Assembly: GCF_014356525.2 (NCBI RefSeq)
Contig: NC_052511.1
Location: forward strand, 10,102,189-10,166,188
Origin: Nilaparvata lugens
Lineage: Eukaryota > Arthropoda > Insecta > Hemiptera > Delphacidae
Reading direction: 5' to 3'
Length of the DNA: 64,000 nucleotides
The first letter of the stretch is position 1; every line of letters begins with the position of its first letter. The notes under the pieces are model-generated. The model worked only from the letters and a program-made list of their open reading frames with translations. It was not told the DNA's origin and did not search any database. The position numbers and the translations under genes were made by a program. Shown here piece after piece: positions 22,279-33,269 of the stretch.

Positions 22279-23716
22279 TTTATTTATTTATTTATTCATT
22301 CATTAACTTCCAACGGTACAACACGAATTTCACATGAAAATAACATAGAAAAAGAGATACAAGCGAAGAATATATAGATAAATAATAATATACAACAATA
22401 AAAAAAACATATGTGGATAGTTTGAAAGACAAAAATTAGAATACAGAAAATCATAGTTAACATACAATATTACATATAAGTGAAAAGGCCCATGGAAGTT
22501 TACCACAAGGGGTATAAACAAGGAGGGAACACCAAAATCACCATGCAGGTATCTCTTCATAGTTCTCCTGAGAAAGCCCAGGACACCCCAAAGAAATCAA
22601 CATCAGCTGCAGCAGCCTCACAACCAGAGCGAAGTATTCTAGAAAGCCCACTATCATAGGCATAGTTGTGTGAGAGCATCTGCGGAAAATAGAACCTTGA
22701 ACACATTCCTCTTGGAACACAGATGTTAATACTAGCCAGAAGTTCAGGGCAGTCCAAATATCCATTGACAGTCTTGAAAAGAAGGACCAGGTCGTTGTGT
22801 TCCCACCTCAGAACCGAAGGAGGAGATGGTCTGTCCCTTAATCTCCTCCACAGGAACTTCAAAGTACTTGAAACCCATCCTGCAGCTCAGCATCCTCACG
22901 AAACGTCTCTCCACACTTTGCACCAGGTTAATCTGGTATAGATTGAATGGTGCACGGATAATATTCATAATAATAGAGCCATATTCCAACACTGGAAGAA
23001 CAAGAGCCCTAAACAAAACCAAGACACTCTCGGGAGAACTGAAATCCCTGGTAGACCTAAATATAAAGCCAAGGAGAGATCTAGCCTCTCCAGTGATCAC
23101 ACTTATGTGATCCAGTGGGCTAAGAGACTGAGTCATAGTCACTCCAAGGTCCTTGAAACTGCATACTCTTTTCAAAGGAATGCATCTCAAGGAGTATTGA
23201 GAATCATGTATACTTGTTCCACGCTTGAAAGACATTACAACACACTTGGATACATTCAGAGCCATACCATTATCAAGGCACCACAAATCAAGGTTGTTGA
23301 GAGAATTCTGCAGAGATTCATGTCCTAAGTCTTGCAATACCCTTTCGAATAACTTGACATCATCAGCATACATTAGAAACATGGATGATATGAAGCTTTT
23401 AATGTCGTTCATAAACAAATTGAAGAAGAGGGGGCCCAAATGGGATCCCTAAGGGACTCCAGAGGGAGCCAGGAAAGGAGATGACATATGACCCTCAGAG
23501 TTCTGACAATCAGAGTTCTGTCCCTCAGATGGCTGTTTAACCACTTGAGCATGACACATGCACCTCATAATCATCCAGTTTGGCAACCAGGAGAGAGTGG
23601 TTAACTCTGTCGAGGGCCTTTGAGAGGTCTAAATAAAGACAATCGACCTGGCAGGCATCCTCAAAGGCACTCATCACATACTCCTGGAACAGGAGGTGGA
23701 CACAACCCTGCTATGT
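22279..23716 (-). pseudogene. 3' part of a LINE ORF2: reverse transcriptase and C-terminal region, decayed
   Basis: On the - strand, from 23716 leftward, the reading gives RT palm blocks: LLFQEY, YLDLSKALDRVNHSLL, WLNSHLRDRTLIV, then GVP-stop-GSHLGPLFFNLF, where the usual Gln codon of PQG has become TAG. The catalytic YADD lies at 23359-23370, inside an open stretch 22744-23439. A frameshift near 22840 moves the frame to 22557-22862 (LRWEHNDLVLLFKTVNGYLDCPELL, then VPRGM), the usual C-terminal part of jockey-like ORF2 proteins. A further frame break lies near 23550. Past the stop at 22557 there are about 280 bp of 3' UTR ending in a (TTTA)n tail (22279-22304, as seen on +). Function in life: target-primed reverse transcription of its own RNA. 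This copy cannot make the protein. The clade (jockey-like) is an impression from motifs only. Confidence 0.9.
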
Positions 23717-23724
23717 AAAACAAA

Positions 23725-24608
23725 TACCTGATTTTCACAAGTGCGATTTAGCTTCCATATTTTAGAGTTTCAGAATATGAATTACCCAGTTGCAAATTTT
23801 GATGATAACATTAGAGCTGAGGAACATTCAGTAATTTCTGTAGGTATATGAGCTTGACCATCAAGAGGTTCACACTCATGAAAAGGTTCATGTCTCTAGT
23901 TTCCCTAAGTGGTTCCATTGAATTAAGAAGATTGATTGTAGCCAAGAAAACTGCTCATAGAAAGTATAAGGCAATTGGTAGTATTCAGCTCTATGAAGTT
24001 TTTTGCAATTTGAGGGATCAATGTCGTGTTTTGACAAGGAGGTGTTATACAATAACTATTCACTTGGATTAGAGGAATTTGTTTAGACAAAATATTCTAA
24101 ATCTTTCTGGACTCATGTGGATGGTTCGAGAAAAGGCTCAGCCAGACCTACTTTTATGAGACTGGGCACAAGAAGTGCTGCAACTCCTGTTGATAAGTAG
24201 TGTGAACTCATCGCTGATTATTTTTCATCTATTTTTGTGCAGGGCACGGTTAATGTCCCCACATTTGATTTTGGTTGAAACCAGCTAGTTCCATCCTGCT
24301 GCATTACTCCAATCAATATTCAACGCAGATTGGAAGCTCTGAATGTTGGCAGAGGAACTGGGCCTGATGGAATATCCCTTCCTGTAATTAGGTTTTTCTG
24401 TTGTGGCCATTCACCTGGCCATACTGGCTCTGCCTTGCTGGAGCTTGGTGTCTTCCCCAGAGATTTCAAAAACAGTTTCTTGGTACCTATATACAAATCT
24501 GGAGATCGAGGTGATGTAAAAAACTATAGACCTATTACAATACAGTCTGTAATTGCCATGGTCTATGAGAGCATTGTTATGGACCACCTGTATTTCCACC
24601 TGCATAAA
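23725..24608 (+). pseudogene. 5' part of the same LINE ORF2, inverted relative to the 3' part
   Basis: The + strand encodes the stretch before the RT palm. AHRKYKAIGS and FCNLRDQCRVLTRRC lie in 23848-24072. RKGSARP, MRLGTRSAATPVD and DYFSSIFVQGTVNVP follow in another frame. Then RRLEALNVGRGTGPDGI, ELGVFPRDFKNSFLVPIYK, GDVKNYRPI and DHLYFHLHK (frame 24330-24632) cover RT blocks 0-1. At least two frame changes and several stops are present. The protein order ends (FHLHK) about 15 residues short of where the oppositely oriented piece at 23716 begins. The two pieces are therefore adjacent parts of one element with the 5' part flipped. The right edge is placed at about 24608 because the next bases belong to a host 200-bp repeat. 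Confidence 0.88.
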
Positions 24609-25008
24609 ATGATGAGCTTTGGTGATAAATAGCCTATTATATTCATTGAAGAGAGTGAATAATTTGAAGAGAGTCATTGAGAGAGATTCCAATGTAATTT
24701 TAGTGTAATTGTTTCATAATATTATGTGATTTTCAGTCATTCTCAGAGTATTTTTATTGTATTTCAGTATTCACTTTTCCAGTCCTTTAAAGAAAATGAC
24801 ATTGAGAAATGATGAGTTTTGGTGATAAATATCTATAGGCTGTAGTCATTGAAGATAGTAACATTTTCAAGTTTGATTCAAGTGTATATGAAGAGACTGG
24901 AATTTTTGAATTTAGTTTTAATGTTATTGTTTCATATTTTGTTATTCTCAATCATTCTCAGAGCATTATAATTTCATTTCAGTACTTAATTTTCCAGTCC
25001 TTCAATAA
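24609..25008. repeat. 200-bp tandem duplication beside the LINE
   Basis: atgatgag(c/t)tttggtgataaat starts at 24609 and 24809. Both copies continue through ...catt(c)tcagag and ttttccagtcctt. Copy 1 directly abuts the inverted LINE end. Confidence 0.85.
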
Positions 25009-25497
25009 TGCTGTACCTACTTATTAGGCACCTGTGATTTTCTATACTTTTTATATATTATCATATATCTCTCATATTTTGTTATTGAATGTCAATAAAC
25101 ATCTATAAAATACATGGAACAATTTAATAAATTGTTACTATTCATAACTGATCACTCTCAGAATAGCTTATCTCCAGAAAATGATACATTTTTGGAAATT
25201 GATTACGGTCACAATAGCGTAACTAGAACAAGGTATTTCATTTTCAATTTTATTTAATTGAATTTTCAATAATTCATCGAAATGAATGCACTGGTAGAAG
25301 CATAAGATTCATACAACATTGATATGTGAATTATAGTTGTTGAAATTAATACAGACCTCAGAAATAGTGAGGGAGTGTGGACTCATAGTTGTTTTTTGCT
25401 CTCCTGAAAAGTGGGTTTTTGTAGATACGCTACTATGACTTTTAGCCCTCGATATTTGTCATGGTGTCATGATGAATAATATATATTAAATATTTCA
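25009..25497. other. unique AT-rich sequence, nothing recognised
   Basis: No array, palindrome or coding signal noted. Confidence 0.4.
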
Positions 25498-25992
25498 CTT
25501 TTTGTGTAGTTGAGAAGTTGATATTGTGGTAATTATTCATATTGAATGAAAAAGACTAAGAAATTGTCAAAAAACCACTGATTTATGATAATTGGAAAGA
25601 CCAGTTTCGGTTATTACACCATGTCAATCTTGAAAACTGAAAATTAATACAAGAGCAGCAGAATTTTACTAGTAGGCGAGTACTGCTATTGGTCAAGGGC
25701 ATGAACGCCTGCCATTGGCCCAGCTAGACAGTCTCCTCCCACTCAACGGTGGGATAAGTTTATCAGAGATTGACAATGATGTAATAACCATTTATAACCA
25801 CTGATTTATTGATAATTAGAAAGACCGGTTTCGGTTATTACACCATTGTCAATCTCTGATAAATTATCAGACAATAGTTCATCTGATAAACTTATCAGAG
25901 ATTGACAATGGTGTAATAACCGAAACCGGTCTTTCTAATTATCAATAAATCAGTGGTTTTTTGACAATTTCTTAGTCTTTTTCATTCAATAT
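25498..25992. mobile_element. family A fold-back element, compound copy A3
   Basis: One-sided tail on the left (ctttttgtgtagttgagaag), then one complete arm set, an insert of about 120 bp with different composition (25640-25750, including gcctgccattggcccagc), then a second complete palindrome 25790-25980. Three half-palindromes in a row suggest a partial internal duplication. The flanks (attaaatattt and ataaatatttt) are a weak target duplication. Confidence 0.8.
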
Positions 25993-26269
25993 AAATATTT
26001 TATATGAAATATGAAATGGGTGTGAATTAATTACAATAATGAGGGATGATAGGAGTATAGTCTATCTATAGTTTATAATAAAACACAATTTCGATAATAT
26101 TTTCAAAAAATTAGTTTTTCATTATTCTGAGCCTCATTTATTTATTACTAAGATTAATAAAATAACAATTTTACATGAATAAATTGTTCTGTATGATGAA
26201 AATACTGAATTTCTGTATGATGGAATACATTTGAAATTCAAAATTCTTTTAATATGAAATTCTGTATCA
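25993..26269. other. AT-rich unique sequence
   Basis: Short local repeats (ctgtatgatg twice near 26190-26220). No other structure. Confidence 0.35.
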
Positions 26270-26830
26270 TGAATAAATACTGGTGAACTAGTACCTCACA
26301 CGCACGTGCACTCTCGCACAAGCTCGCCTGGTTCATATCGATATTGAGAACAGGGTGAGTGAGAGAGATAGAGTGAGCTTTCTGCCTCGCACCTATGTGA
26401 TAATTGTGAACGAAGATCAAGGGATTGCAAGTTTATTGGCGCGGCCGGGTGGGCTTTATTTCATGCTTTACGACTTTATAAAGCTTAACTGGAGACCGGA
26501 GCTCTCTGGCGGGGATTTGCCGGCCTGCGATCCCGTAGCCTAGTCGCCTTCTTCACGTAATTAACAATCCTCAAAATTTACGGTACACATCCCCCCTATT
26601 TTTACCCCCCCCCTCACCCTCAACCAATCATCGCCGAGCTTTTTACCGCAGCATGCAACCTATCAGCGCAGAATCCGCCGGAAGTTTATGCTTTCTATAA
26701 ATACTATAAATAATTAGGCCATTCGCTGGAATTCATGGGTGAGCCAAGGTGAAAAAAATTGCAGCCGCCGTCCCATGCTTAGTGGCGGAAACTCAATTCC
26801 CATAAGTGAGCTGTTTATTGATGGTGGAGA
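26270..26830. other. GC-richer, repeat-free island
   Basis: Contains ggcgcggccgggtgggcttt (26437 on) followed by tttatttcatgctttacgac and tttataaagctt, then a C-rich run. Short frames 26238-26420 (-) and 26355-26543 (+) overlap. The lack of repeats and the TTTAT/TAATT-type words make it a candidate conserved regulatory segment. No direct proof. Confidence 0.35.
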
Positions 26831-28511
26831 TTATTGATAACTTATTTGGAAGCTGAAATTGAATACGGGAAATAAGTGATAACAGAACCGTGAAATTAAT
26901 TGTTGAAACGAAACAATCGAAAAACTTGAAAGTTAATAATTTAAATGATTTGGTCTATCCATAGCTTGATACCAATAATTCTCGAATGAATATTTCGGTT
27001 GACATGCTCATCCGCCATTTCATACTTATTTTGGAAGAGAAGAGTTTTACTTCCCAATATAGAAATGTTTTGAATCCAATAAACTTATAACAGAAATTGA
27101 GGTTGAAGGCTTTTCAAATTCACATCAAAATTTGAACGAAAAATGTAAATCCCCATTTAGAATTTGAATTCACATCAGTTTGAGTGATTTAAAATTGTCA
27201 TAAATGAATCAAATCAATTATCCGAATTTCCTTGTTAAAAGAAATCAAGTGATCAAGTTTCTCCCCAAAATTTTTTTTCCTCCATTATATTTTGTTCTTC
27301 CATCATTGAAAACAGTTTTCCAAGCTATTTCTAATAACAGATGAGACAATCTAGAATCTTTAAAATCAATTGGATCTAGCAGTGTTGTTGGTCATCATAA
27401 AAGCTAAATTCTGCTCATTCACAATCTTTGATTCATACAAATAGAACATGGGAACCCGATTTCATTCTTTCTAGTGTCAACTGAACATAGGATAATTTAG
27501 TAGTTTTGACAAAAGTTTATTTAGGCTTGCTACAGCAATTTTACCAGGTTGAAATTTATATAAGTTATAACAATTTATATAGTTACCAACTGAAATTTCT
27601 AATAAAATCCACAAAAAAGTGATATTTTATAATATTATCTGGATCCTGAATACCAGAAACAGTGAGAATTCATAAATGATAGAAGGCTGATAAGTAGATG
27701 AATCCAAAGAATGCAGCTAGTAACAGTATACAAGTATTCACCATTCAATTCAACCAACATTCATTTCTTCACACCATTCAGTTCAACTAAATTCAACACG
27801 CCATTCAGTCAACTTCTCAAAATCTCAATGAGAGAGAACGCCTGTTATCCGGCATCTCCAAATCGGTAGACCAGCATTGTTGTAAAGAGTATTACCAGTA
27901 CTACAAGAGGAGGCTAAACGGATACACACGCACGCAAATACTCGTACACCAAACAAAAAACAAAGTTTGGAACCAACAGCCATGGAGGAATGCCAACACA
28001 CTCAACCAACCGAACTGTATCATAATTGTGTACTCTAGCAATGTTCTGTTTGTATCCTGCATCATTATATCTATATACTCACCATCTATTCTATAATCAA
28101 CCCAACTCATGTTCCATGCCATTCTATATTCTCCACAGTATATTAATCTTGAAAATGAGCTGACAACGTCCTGCCTATCCATGCTTTGATAAATGTCTTT
28201 CTCGGCTAGAATTTATAGTCGGACTTCAACCCTTCTATAAATTAAGCGATTATTCTGCTGGAATCCTTCTCCAACCTACATGATTATATTCTTACACTAA
28301 ATTATAAGCTTTCACTCACGTTGCCAGATTAGATTTTGCTTCTGCACTACTGTTACAACATCCAATGCATGAAGTTATAATAATGTTATAAGTACTGGTT
28401 TGAGCTCAATAATACTGTAGGCAGAACCTCCTAGAGTTGAATCAAGACTCTATTACTCTAACATACTCCAAGTTACATCTTCATACATAATACTCTAGGA
28501 AGTTTTGTGAG
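26831..28511. other. unique sequence, nothing recognised
   Basis: No repeat families found. The 93-codon frame at 27901-28182 (-) has no domain I recognise and normal AT-rich composition. Confidence 0.4.
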
Positions 28512-28518
28512 CTAATAC

Positions 28519-28784
28519 CATAGGGAAGCAATGGCTTGAGTAGATATCCCATGGTTTATGTCGCAACTTTTACGGTTATCTCAAGCCAATTACTAACGAT
28601 TATTGCAGATTTTTACTGTTTTGTTGGGGTGAGAGTGTATGAACGGCAAAACATGAGAGACTTCCGGCGTCACACACCTTTTTGAGAAAGAACTACGTGG
28701 ACTATCGGCTTGAGATAACAGTAAAAGTTGCGACATAAACGCCCTATACCATGGGATATCTACTCAAGCTATTGTTTTTCTATG
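28519..28784. mobile_element. family I inverted-repeat element, copy I1, 7-bp target duplication
   Basis: Ends catagggaagcaatggcttg and caagctattgtttttctatg. Subterminal arms carry gagtagatatcccatgg and ccatgggatatctact, then the atgtcgcaacttttac word and its partner. ctaatac is found exactly on both sides (28512-28518, 28785-28791). The length of 266 bp matches the other two copies. No coding capacity. Confidence 0.95.
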
Positions 28785-28791
28785 CTAATAC

Positions 28792-29074
28792 TCTAACTAC
28801 AGTCTTACATACCGACCAAGAGTTACAACTTCATACATTCTTGGGGGTCATAAGATGTTATGATTTTTTTGAACTATAAATAAATAAATAATTTTATTTC
28901 CATCATAAATTTCACTTGACATTCATTTTAAGTTTTGGAAATTATATGACCACTTTGACAAGTTGTGTGGTCATTGTTAGTAATGTATTTAATTGTAATT
29001 ACTAAATTGTTAAGACATAGATTAATTTTTTTGGAGTTCAGTTCATCACTTTACAGACATTTTAGCGCACGACG
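28792..29074. other. AT-rich unique sequence
   Basis: No structure noted. Leads into the RT fragment. Confidence 0.35.
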
Positions 29075-29432
29075 TCTGTAGCATCCTGTAAAGAACTACG
29101 TTTTAGCTTCGTTCACTTTGAGGTTATGTTGACTGAGGAATTGGGCTATGACATGTACATTGACAAAAGTATCTAATTCAAAATTTTCTGCATCCTTTGC
29201 ACTACAAAATATGTAGGATGTGTCGTCAGCATACATCAAAACCTTACCACTTGTTGTTATTTGTGGTGAATCGTTAACATATAAAATGATTAATTTTTTG
29301 TGTAGTTGAGAAGTTGATATTGTGGTAATTATTCATATTGATGAAATATTTTTGACAATTTCTTAGTCTTTTTCATTCAAAATGATTAATAATGGTCCGA
29401 GGATCGAACCCTATGATACACCTGTTTTTAGG
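29075..29432 (-). pseudogene. reverse transcriptase fragment of a second non-LTR element
   Basis: On the - strand from 29432 leftward: GVS-stop-GSILGPLLIILYVND, SGKVLMYADDTSYIF, AKDAENFELDT, AQFLSQHNLKVNEAKT, then a stop. This covers RT blocks 4-6, with the catalytic YADD and the usual NxxKT motif. The PQG-type Gln position again carries a stop. It is cut by an 84-bp fold-back insertion (29295-29378). Without the insertion and one target copy, the frame is continuous across the site (LGPLLIILYVND). The sequence differs clearly from the LINE at 22.3-24.6 kb. No 5' or 3' ends could be found, so it is an old internal fragment. Confidence 0.85.
29295..29378. mobile_element. short family A derivative (84 bp) with exact 12-bp target duplication
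   Basis: Consists of the one-sided tail (tttttgtgtagttgagaag...) joined to the last 30 bp of the far arm (tgacaatttcttagtc...cattc), with the hairpin almost entirely deleted. aaaatgattaat occurs at 29283-29294 and 29379-29390. Insertion into an identifiable coding frame fixes the borders. Confidence 0.92.
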
Positions 29433-29585
29433 ATGGATTATGAGAGTTATAAGTACGAGTGAAATTACTATAGTGATATTGAAAACACTGTATCGAAAGT
29501 ATTCTTCCTCAAACAATTTTCCAATATTATATGCATTAGATAGGACATAGGAGAGATAAAACCTATCAAAGATCTATTACTTGAA

Positions 29586-29876
29586 TTGATTGATTGAGTA
29601 CTTTATTTATGTAGATTACAATATATACTGGCTTATGCACTTATATACAATAGCTTACAATACAGCAAAATTATAGATGAATTTACATAATATAGACTAA
29701 GAAAATAATTATTGAACTGTATATGATATGAAAAAGCAATTTGTAATATGATAACTATGGATAATTATATCGTTATGCATCTACATAAATTGGCGGAGCT
29801 TTGGACATATCAATGTCCATTCTTCGGAAAGAATATTAAAAATATCCTTCCCACCAACTCCCTACCAAAACGTTAA
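29586..29876 (-). repeat. family H SINE-like element, copy H1
   Basis: Read on -, it begins near ttttggtagggagttggtgg, runs through aatggacattgatatgtcca and ttggcggagctttgg (as seen on +), and ends aataaagtactcaatcaatc. The (AATC)n tail marks a non-LTR-type 3' end. The 5' edge is at the same position as in H2 and H4. Confidence 0.85.
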
Positions 29877-30455
29877 TTTCATTGATTAAACTAAGGATTT
29901 TCTTATGAATGGAAAGGAAGACATGATGAGATTGGGTAGCCTATTAATAATATAGTGATCAAAAAGAAATAGTGGAGAAGTGATAAGATTATCCATTTTT
30001 TAAACCTAAATAAATAGCAGATCTCATAAGGTTATAGTTTAGGATATCATACAAATTTGATTATTGAAAATTGGGAACTGAAACGATTGCATGATAACTT
30101 AGAATTGGAAAACGAACTATGAAGTTAAAAACTTTGAATAAAAATCACTAGTCTATAGAAGTGTAAACACTTCTCTGTAGTGACGATGTTTCGACCTGTT
30201 CTTGAACAAAATAACAAAATATGAGCGTTTTCACTCCAAGAGTGTTTTTCATCCAGAGTTCAAACTAATAGAGAAAAATGAATTAATACAGTAATTGATA
30301 GTACAACACTGTATGAAGTTGATGAAATTGTTTTGAAAATAGGTGGCTAGCTAGCCCTACATTGTAAGCTTCAATATGATAAAGATTCTAGTTTATAAAA
30401 AAATACAAATGGCATGAATGTCCGAAACATGTTGTGATAAAATAATTCAAAAAGG
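29877..30455. other. AT-rich unique sequence
   Basis: The phrase ccgaaacatgttgtgata occurs at about 30421 and again at about 57167, next to (gg)tactgagattt-type sequence. This hints at a further dispersed repeat of unknown extent. Confidence 0.35.
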
Positions 30456-30467
30456 GTACTGAGATTT

Positions 30468-30823
30468 GAATGAAAAAGACTAAGAAGTTGTCAAAAAACC
30501 ACTGATTTATTGATAATTAGAAAGACCGGTTCCGGTTATTACACCATTGTCAATGTCTGATAAACTAAAACTAAATACAAGAGTAGCAGAAATTCTGCTG
30601 CTCTGTATTTAGTTTTAGTTTATCAGAGATTGACAATGGTGTAATAACCGAAACCGTTCTGCTACTCTTGTATTTAGTTTTAGTTTATCAGAGATTGACA
30701 ATGGTGTAATAACCGAAACCGGTCTTTCTAATCATCAATAAATCAGTGGTTTTCAGACAACTTCTAGTCTTTTTCATTCAATATGAATAATACCACAATA
30801 TCAACTTCTCAACTACACAAAAA
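30468..30823. mobile_element. family A fold-back element, copy A5, 12-bp target duplication
   Basis: Starts gaatgaaaaagactaagaag and ends caacttctcaactacacaaa. The one-sided tail is on the right. Inside, the right half carries an extra partial arm (30600-30715), so the hairpin is compound. The flanks gtactgagattt (30456-30467) and gtactaagattt (30824-30835) match 11 of 12. Confidence 0.88.
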
Positions 30824-30835
30824 GTACTAAGATTT

Positions 30836-31916
30836 GTATTTTTTTATATTACAAGTAGCCCTAAACAGAAAAAAGACAATTCTAGTTTATATTTCAGATA
30901 CTATTCGAGCCAAATAGTGGAAGAATAATAGGCCTACTGAAGTTCAACTTGAAAAAATAATGCTAAAACAAATCTGTAAAACGCCTATCCAAAATCCAAA
31001 AATAACAAACACCAGTATCACCCACTACACTCTTCATTTCTGATTCATATTCCCGCATATTCCAACTCTTCCATTTTCCGTCTCTCTCTTTATCTGATTC
31101 TCTCCTTCTCTTTCGGCGTCCTTTATTATGCTTTTGTCATGTGAACCGTAAATATCCAGTGGCCCACTAACAGCACATTTTCAGCCCTTCTTTACCGCAT
31201 CCTTCTCGTGGTTGCGTTGCCATGACAACAACGCAAGAATGGACGCTCCTCTCACTCACTCTCTCTCCTTCCCTCCTCTTTCATCAGGCCGAGATTAATA
31301 CCCCAAAACGCCTTAATGCTGCTTAATATACAAGACTGGCCTTAATTACATTCGGAATCCAAAGCATGCAATAAATAGAAGCCGCTGTATTATAGTGCAG
31401 CGTCGGCTGAATTAACAGCGTCTTCTTGCTACATTTGTTCACTGTGATTCTAAACAATCTGATTTCGATGTTCGTCAGAAAATAATTATGCTAATACTCT
31501 GAATAGATTGTGCCGGAAGTTAAGGAATTTTAAATCAGCTGGGGCTTGAGATGTGGACCTAATTGTCGAGCTGAGTAATTGCAGTAGTAATAAAGAAGTT
31601 CATAAGTAATAGTGGTAGTACGGTAATAGTATAATATGGGAATGTTATATGCAATTGATATAGTAGTAGAAGTGTATCTGTGAAAGTATATTATTGTAGC
31701 TTCGAAAATTCCTGTCATCTTATTAATTGTAGTAATGGTAACCAGATATCCAATGTAGCATATTAGACTGATACAAAAAGTGAATCATCAAAATGATAGG
31801 GAGATAGAAAATAAGGTAACCTTGTGCTATTCTTCTCCCAAACTTAGATAAGGTTACACATAGTCCGAAATAGGCTGAGTCTTGAAGTTGTTCACTTTAC
31901 AAAAATTTCAGTCCAT
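30836..31916. other. unique sequence with GC-richer part 31020-31440
   Basis: No repeats apart from CT-rich stretches at 31075-31110 and 31250-31285. The less AT-rich part holds the RFX X-box described separately. The frame 31530-31718 (-) has no features. Confidence 0.4.
31216..31229. promoter_or_regulatory. RFX-type X-box
   Basis: GTTGCCATGACAAC fits the RFX consensus (RYYNCC, 1-3 nt, RRNRAC) with strong half-sites on both arms. X-boxes mark promoters of ciliary genes in animals. It lies in a repeat-free, GC-richer stretch, but no adjacent gene is visible. Confidence 0.4.
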
Positions 31917-31924
31917 AATAATAA

Positions 31925-32145
31925 CTTTTTTCTGTGTAGTTGAGAAGTTGATATTGTGGTAATTATTCATATTGAGTGAAAAAGACTAAGAAATTGTCAA
32001 AAAACCACAAATTATTGATACTTTGAAAGACCGGTTTCGGTTATTACATCATTGTCAATCTCTGATAAACTATAAGTTGTTAAACCGGTCTTTCTAAGTA
32101 TCAATGAATCTGTGATTTTTTGACAATTTCTTAGTCTTTTCATTC
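31925..32145. mobile_element. family A fold-back element, copy A6
   Basis: Left tail (tgtgtagttgagaagttgat), arms with gaaagaccggtttcggtt and aaaccggtctttctaagt, right end ttagtcttttcattc. The loop is short. The flanks are only loosely similar. Confidence 0.85.
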
Positions 32146-32418
32146 AATATAATTATTTTCACAATGTTCAAATAAAACGTTATTCATTCTCTATTATTAT
32201 TAATTTATACAATAAGTAAAAGTTACAAAGATGCAGCATCACTTGAATAAGGATAACGATTGATGACTATTATGTAACCAATTGTTTTTTTAGTTGATGA
32301 ATTTATGATTTTTTATATCAATTTTCTGTTCTCAATGTAAAGAAGAAGCAGAAGAATAATGTGTTTTGTCGGTTATTAGTGAATTGATTATTTGTTACTA
32401 CTACTACAAATACTACAG

Positions 32419-32646
32419 TTAAGCTGTGTTTACACCAAAGTTATTAACAGAATGTGGTAATTACACAGTCTTATGGTAATTAACAGAATGTTAATAACTT
32501 GATCCTTGTAGTTTCTTTTAATTTGAACATAACATATCATACACATGATGAACATATGTGTTTGTCAAGCTCCGTTCAATCTAATAGAATCTACAAGGAT
32601 TAAGTTATTAACATTTGTTAATACCTTTGGTGTAAACGCATCTTAA
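32419..32646. mobile_element. family C MITE, copy C2
   Basis: Terminal repeats taagctgtgtttacaccaaa and tttggtgtaaacgcatctta. The inner arms include gttattaaca and an inner palindrome with aatctaatagaatctacaag. The same terminal motif occurs at 51681 on. Confidence 0.88.
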
Positions 32647-32938
32647 GTTAGTACAATGGGATATTCAAGTTTAGTATAGTACCAACTATAGTTTGTATAC
32701 TGACCAAGTATGGTACTTTGAACAATTTATTATTCCAGTAATTTGATAAATCTTCTATAGAGCTGCAAGCATTGTAGCCTATACTATCGCTAGAAGACTT
32801 GTTTAGAGTTAAAACTTTAGATCAAGAATATCGAAATTCTATATGATTTGAATCTTCACTTATGCTTATTCATTAGAATTTGTGCTCTCAGATAATTTCT
32901 AAACCATTCACCACTCTCACTAACTCACTCTCTCTTTC

Positions 32939-33232
32939 ACTGGTAGAGAGTTAGTGGGGAGGATATTTTTAATAGTCTTTCCGAAGAATGGACATTGATA
33001 TGTCCAAAGCTCCGCCAATTTATGTAGATGCATAACAATATAATTATCTATAGTTATTATATTACAAATTACTTTTTCATATCATATACAGTTCAATAAT
33101 TATTTTCTTAGTCTATATTATGTAAATTCATCTATAATTTTGCTGTATTGTAAGCTATTGTATATAAGTGTATAAGCCAGTATATATTGTAATCTACATA
33201 AATAAAGTACTCAATCAATCAATCAAACAATC
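32939..33232 (+). repeat. family H SINE-like element, copy H2
   Basis: Begins tggtagagagttagtgggga, the same 5' border as H1 and H4, and ends aataaagtactcaatcaatc plus more AATC units. No protein is encoded along its about 290 bp. Confidence 0.88.
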
Positions 33233-33269
33233 ACTCTCACTCTCACTCCCACTCACACTCTCACTCTCA

